Below, piece after piece: positions 62,673-64,000 of a stretch of 64,000 nt of DNA. Both the position numbers and the translations under genes were made by a program. The DNA is taken from assembly GCA_037178975.1 (NCBI GenBank), contig JASJZH010000004.1, positions 682,001-746,000 of the forward strand, in the 5' to 3' direction. The DNA comes from Oscheius tipulae (Eukaryota > Nematoda > Chromadorea > Rhabditida > Rhabditidae). Within the stretch, counting starts at the first letter, position 1. The number at the start of each line of letters is the position of its first letter. Under the pieces are notes generated by a model. It was not told where the DNA came from. It saw only the letters and a list, made by a program, of their open reading frames with translations, and did not search any database.

Positions 62673-64000
62673 GTATTTCGAAATCGACATCATCTAGAAC
62701 GCTGATTGGCTCTTCCTAGATAGTGCGCTTAGGTAGTTTAAGTGAAACCATTTTTTAAAGAGAAGCATGCCAATACTAAAAGAGGATCATTTGTGCTTCA
62801 TGAAATTGTCTAAAGAGAGAGCAAGGCTAAACCTATGATGTAGAGAAATTTCCGAGCAGAATCTTGCTATTACGATACGTGAACCATTTTCTTTTTGGTT
62901 ACACAAAGAGCATAATTACGAAAAGAGCAGGGCCTCACTGAAATTTTTTGCTACAGAGGCTCAGAAGGCAATGTAACAAAAGTTCTACATTGCATGGATA
63001 TTTTTGAGGAAACAAAACGAATATAATGTCGTTATTCACAAGCTGTAACAGAAACTTCGCCCAACATTCTGAAATCCTATACTTTCAGTGAAACAAAACG
63101 TTTACAGGTCAGCATGATCTAACTCTCGTGCTCGATGTCATTTCTCCTTCAGCTGCTCCTTCCCCCATTGGACTGGCAGGTGTGTCTTGGCTCTCTCGGT
63201 GGTCTGAGATTTGATCCTCACACCCTACTGGACCACTGTCGTAGCCTGCTACAACGCTATCATTAATGGCCTCCTGGCCACTCCTTTCTTCCTCGTTGTG
63301 TGAGTTTCTATCCAAATGTTTTCAAAAAATGAACTGTTCCAGAAGTCAGGAATGCCTATGAAGACTTTTTCTCGGATGACGCTCCAGATAAGTGAGCTTC
63401 TGCTTCAAGAAGTAGTTGCGAACGAGAAGTATTCTCTATATGGAAAACAAAAAAAACAATTGAGTGGATACTCGTTGTTGCCTTTTGTTTCACGCATAGG
63501 GCATAAGATTCGGCTGTACAACTCTGCTTTCATCTTTTCCAATTGTTGCTACGTAGATCGCCGGCAACAAAAAAATATAGACTGACAGTTTGCAATGTGC
63601 AAAAATAAATTCCGTTTTGGGTTTTAAGAGTACGATATATGGAAACCGAGGTAAGAAAATTCAATTTTGTACTGGTGAAAGCAGAGTATCGAATAGTTTT
63701 AGTGGAAAATACTCACAATCAGTGTCTGTCGTGTATGTGATCGAAAAAAAAAACTGTCGACAGTATAAGACTCGGGCAACTGTTTGATAGAATACCTTAA
63801 TTGTGCAAGATACTGGTATGGCAACGGGACAAGTAGCAGTGGACAAACACTTTATGACATGTTTCAATACTTAGGCAAATTTCAGTTCGATGATGGTGAA
63901 GTTTTTGCTTACAATCGGTACTTTTCAAAGATTTAGCAAACGTTCTACACTTCTACTATGCTCTAAGATTCAATGAAACCTAACTTCCCTGAACTATCTC
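62673..64000. other. Right-end spacer
   Basis: No supported gene. Possible presenilin-like debris lies at 63105-63310. Three TGAAACA/TGTTTCA motifs reappear (about 63089, 63487 and 63859), suggesting that the motif-rich type of DNA resumes at the window edge. Confidence 0.5.

Noticed and set aside
27-64000. tRNA genes, rRNA or CRISPR arrays
   Set aside because: I saw no convincing cloverleaf with conserved A and B boxes, no rRNA core sequence, and no regularly spaced direct repeats; the genome is eukaryotic.

Overview
The window looks like nuclear DNA of a nematode. Introns are short and end in TTTTCAG-type acceptors. Several gene families are worm-like: a CUB-like multidomain surface protein, an ALP/Enigma (alp-1 type) LIM protein and a Nup43 WD40 protein. 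A short interstitial run of TTAGGC, the nematode telomere repeat, lies at about 9.09 kb. All gene models below were spliced by hand from reading frames, GT-AG signals and phase. Each complete model closes to a whole number of codons.

Layout. 0-5.7 kb: the end of an unidentified gene, then a mitochondrial S-adenosylmethionine carrier (262 aa) and a Nup43-like nucleoporin (369 aa), tightly packed on the + strand. 8.6-10.5 kb: a 180-aa multi-pass membrane protein (+). 11.5-28.8 kb: an 18-exon alp-1/ZASP homologue on the - strand (1175 aa; PDZ, ZM-like motif, four LIM domains), with two small secreted-protein genes nested in its introns on the opposite strand. 31.1-37.3 kb: a 16-exon secreted CUB-like protein with a Ser/Thr stalk and GPI-type tail (-). 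37.8-41.0 kb: an unrecognised 311-aa protein (-). 42.5-53.9 kb: a 13-exon gene (-) for a predicted 3233-aa protein carrying a SecA-type DEAD motor, a bacterial family that is very unusual in an animal nucleus. 54-59.2 kb: transposon debris, including a broken integrase gene. 59.5-62.1 kb: a 757-aa DUF4781-like protein (+). 62.3-62.7 kb: a presenilin-like fragment with an in-frame stop.

Two systems stand out. (1) From about 5 to 41.3 kb the introns and intergenic DNA are studded with TGTTTCA / TGAAACA. I counted about 99 by eye, against roughly 7 expected from base composition. This is the core of the nematode type I piRNA (21U-RNA) promoter motif CTGTTTCA, often with an upstream T-tract, so the region reads as a piRNA-gene domain interleaved with active genes. 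The motif becomes scarce at about 41.3 kb, where the SecA-like block begins, and reappears after 63 kb. (2) The giant SecA-like gene and the divergently oriented DUF4781-like gene form an accessory block with repeat-rich DNA between them. Its origin (possible ancient transfer) and role are unknown.

The remaining DNA holds several clean inverted-repeat elements: a 152-bp MITE with an 8-bp target duplication, a mariner-like relic, a 108-bp near-perfect palindrome and two hairpins.
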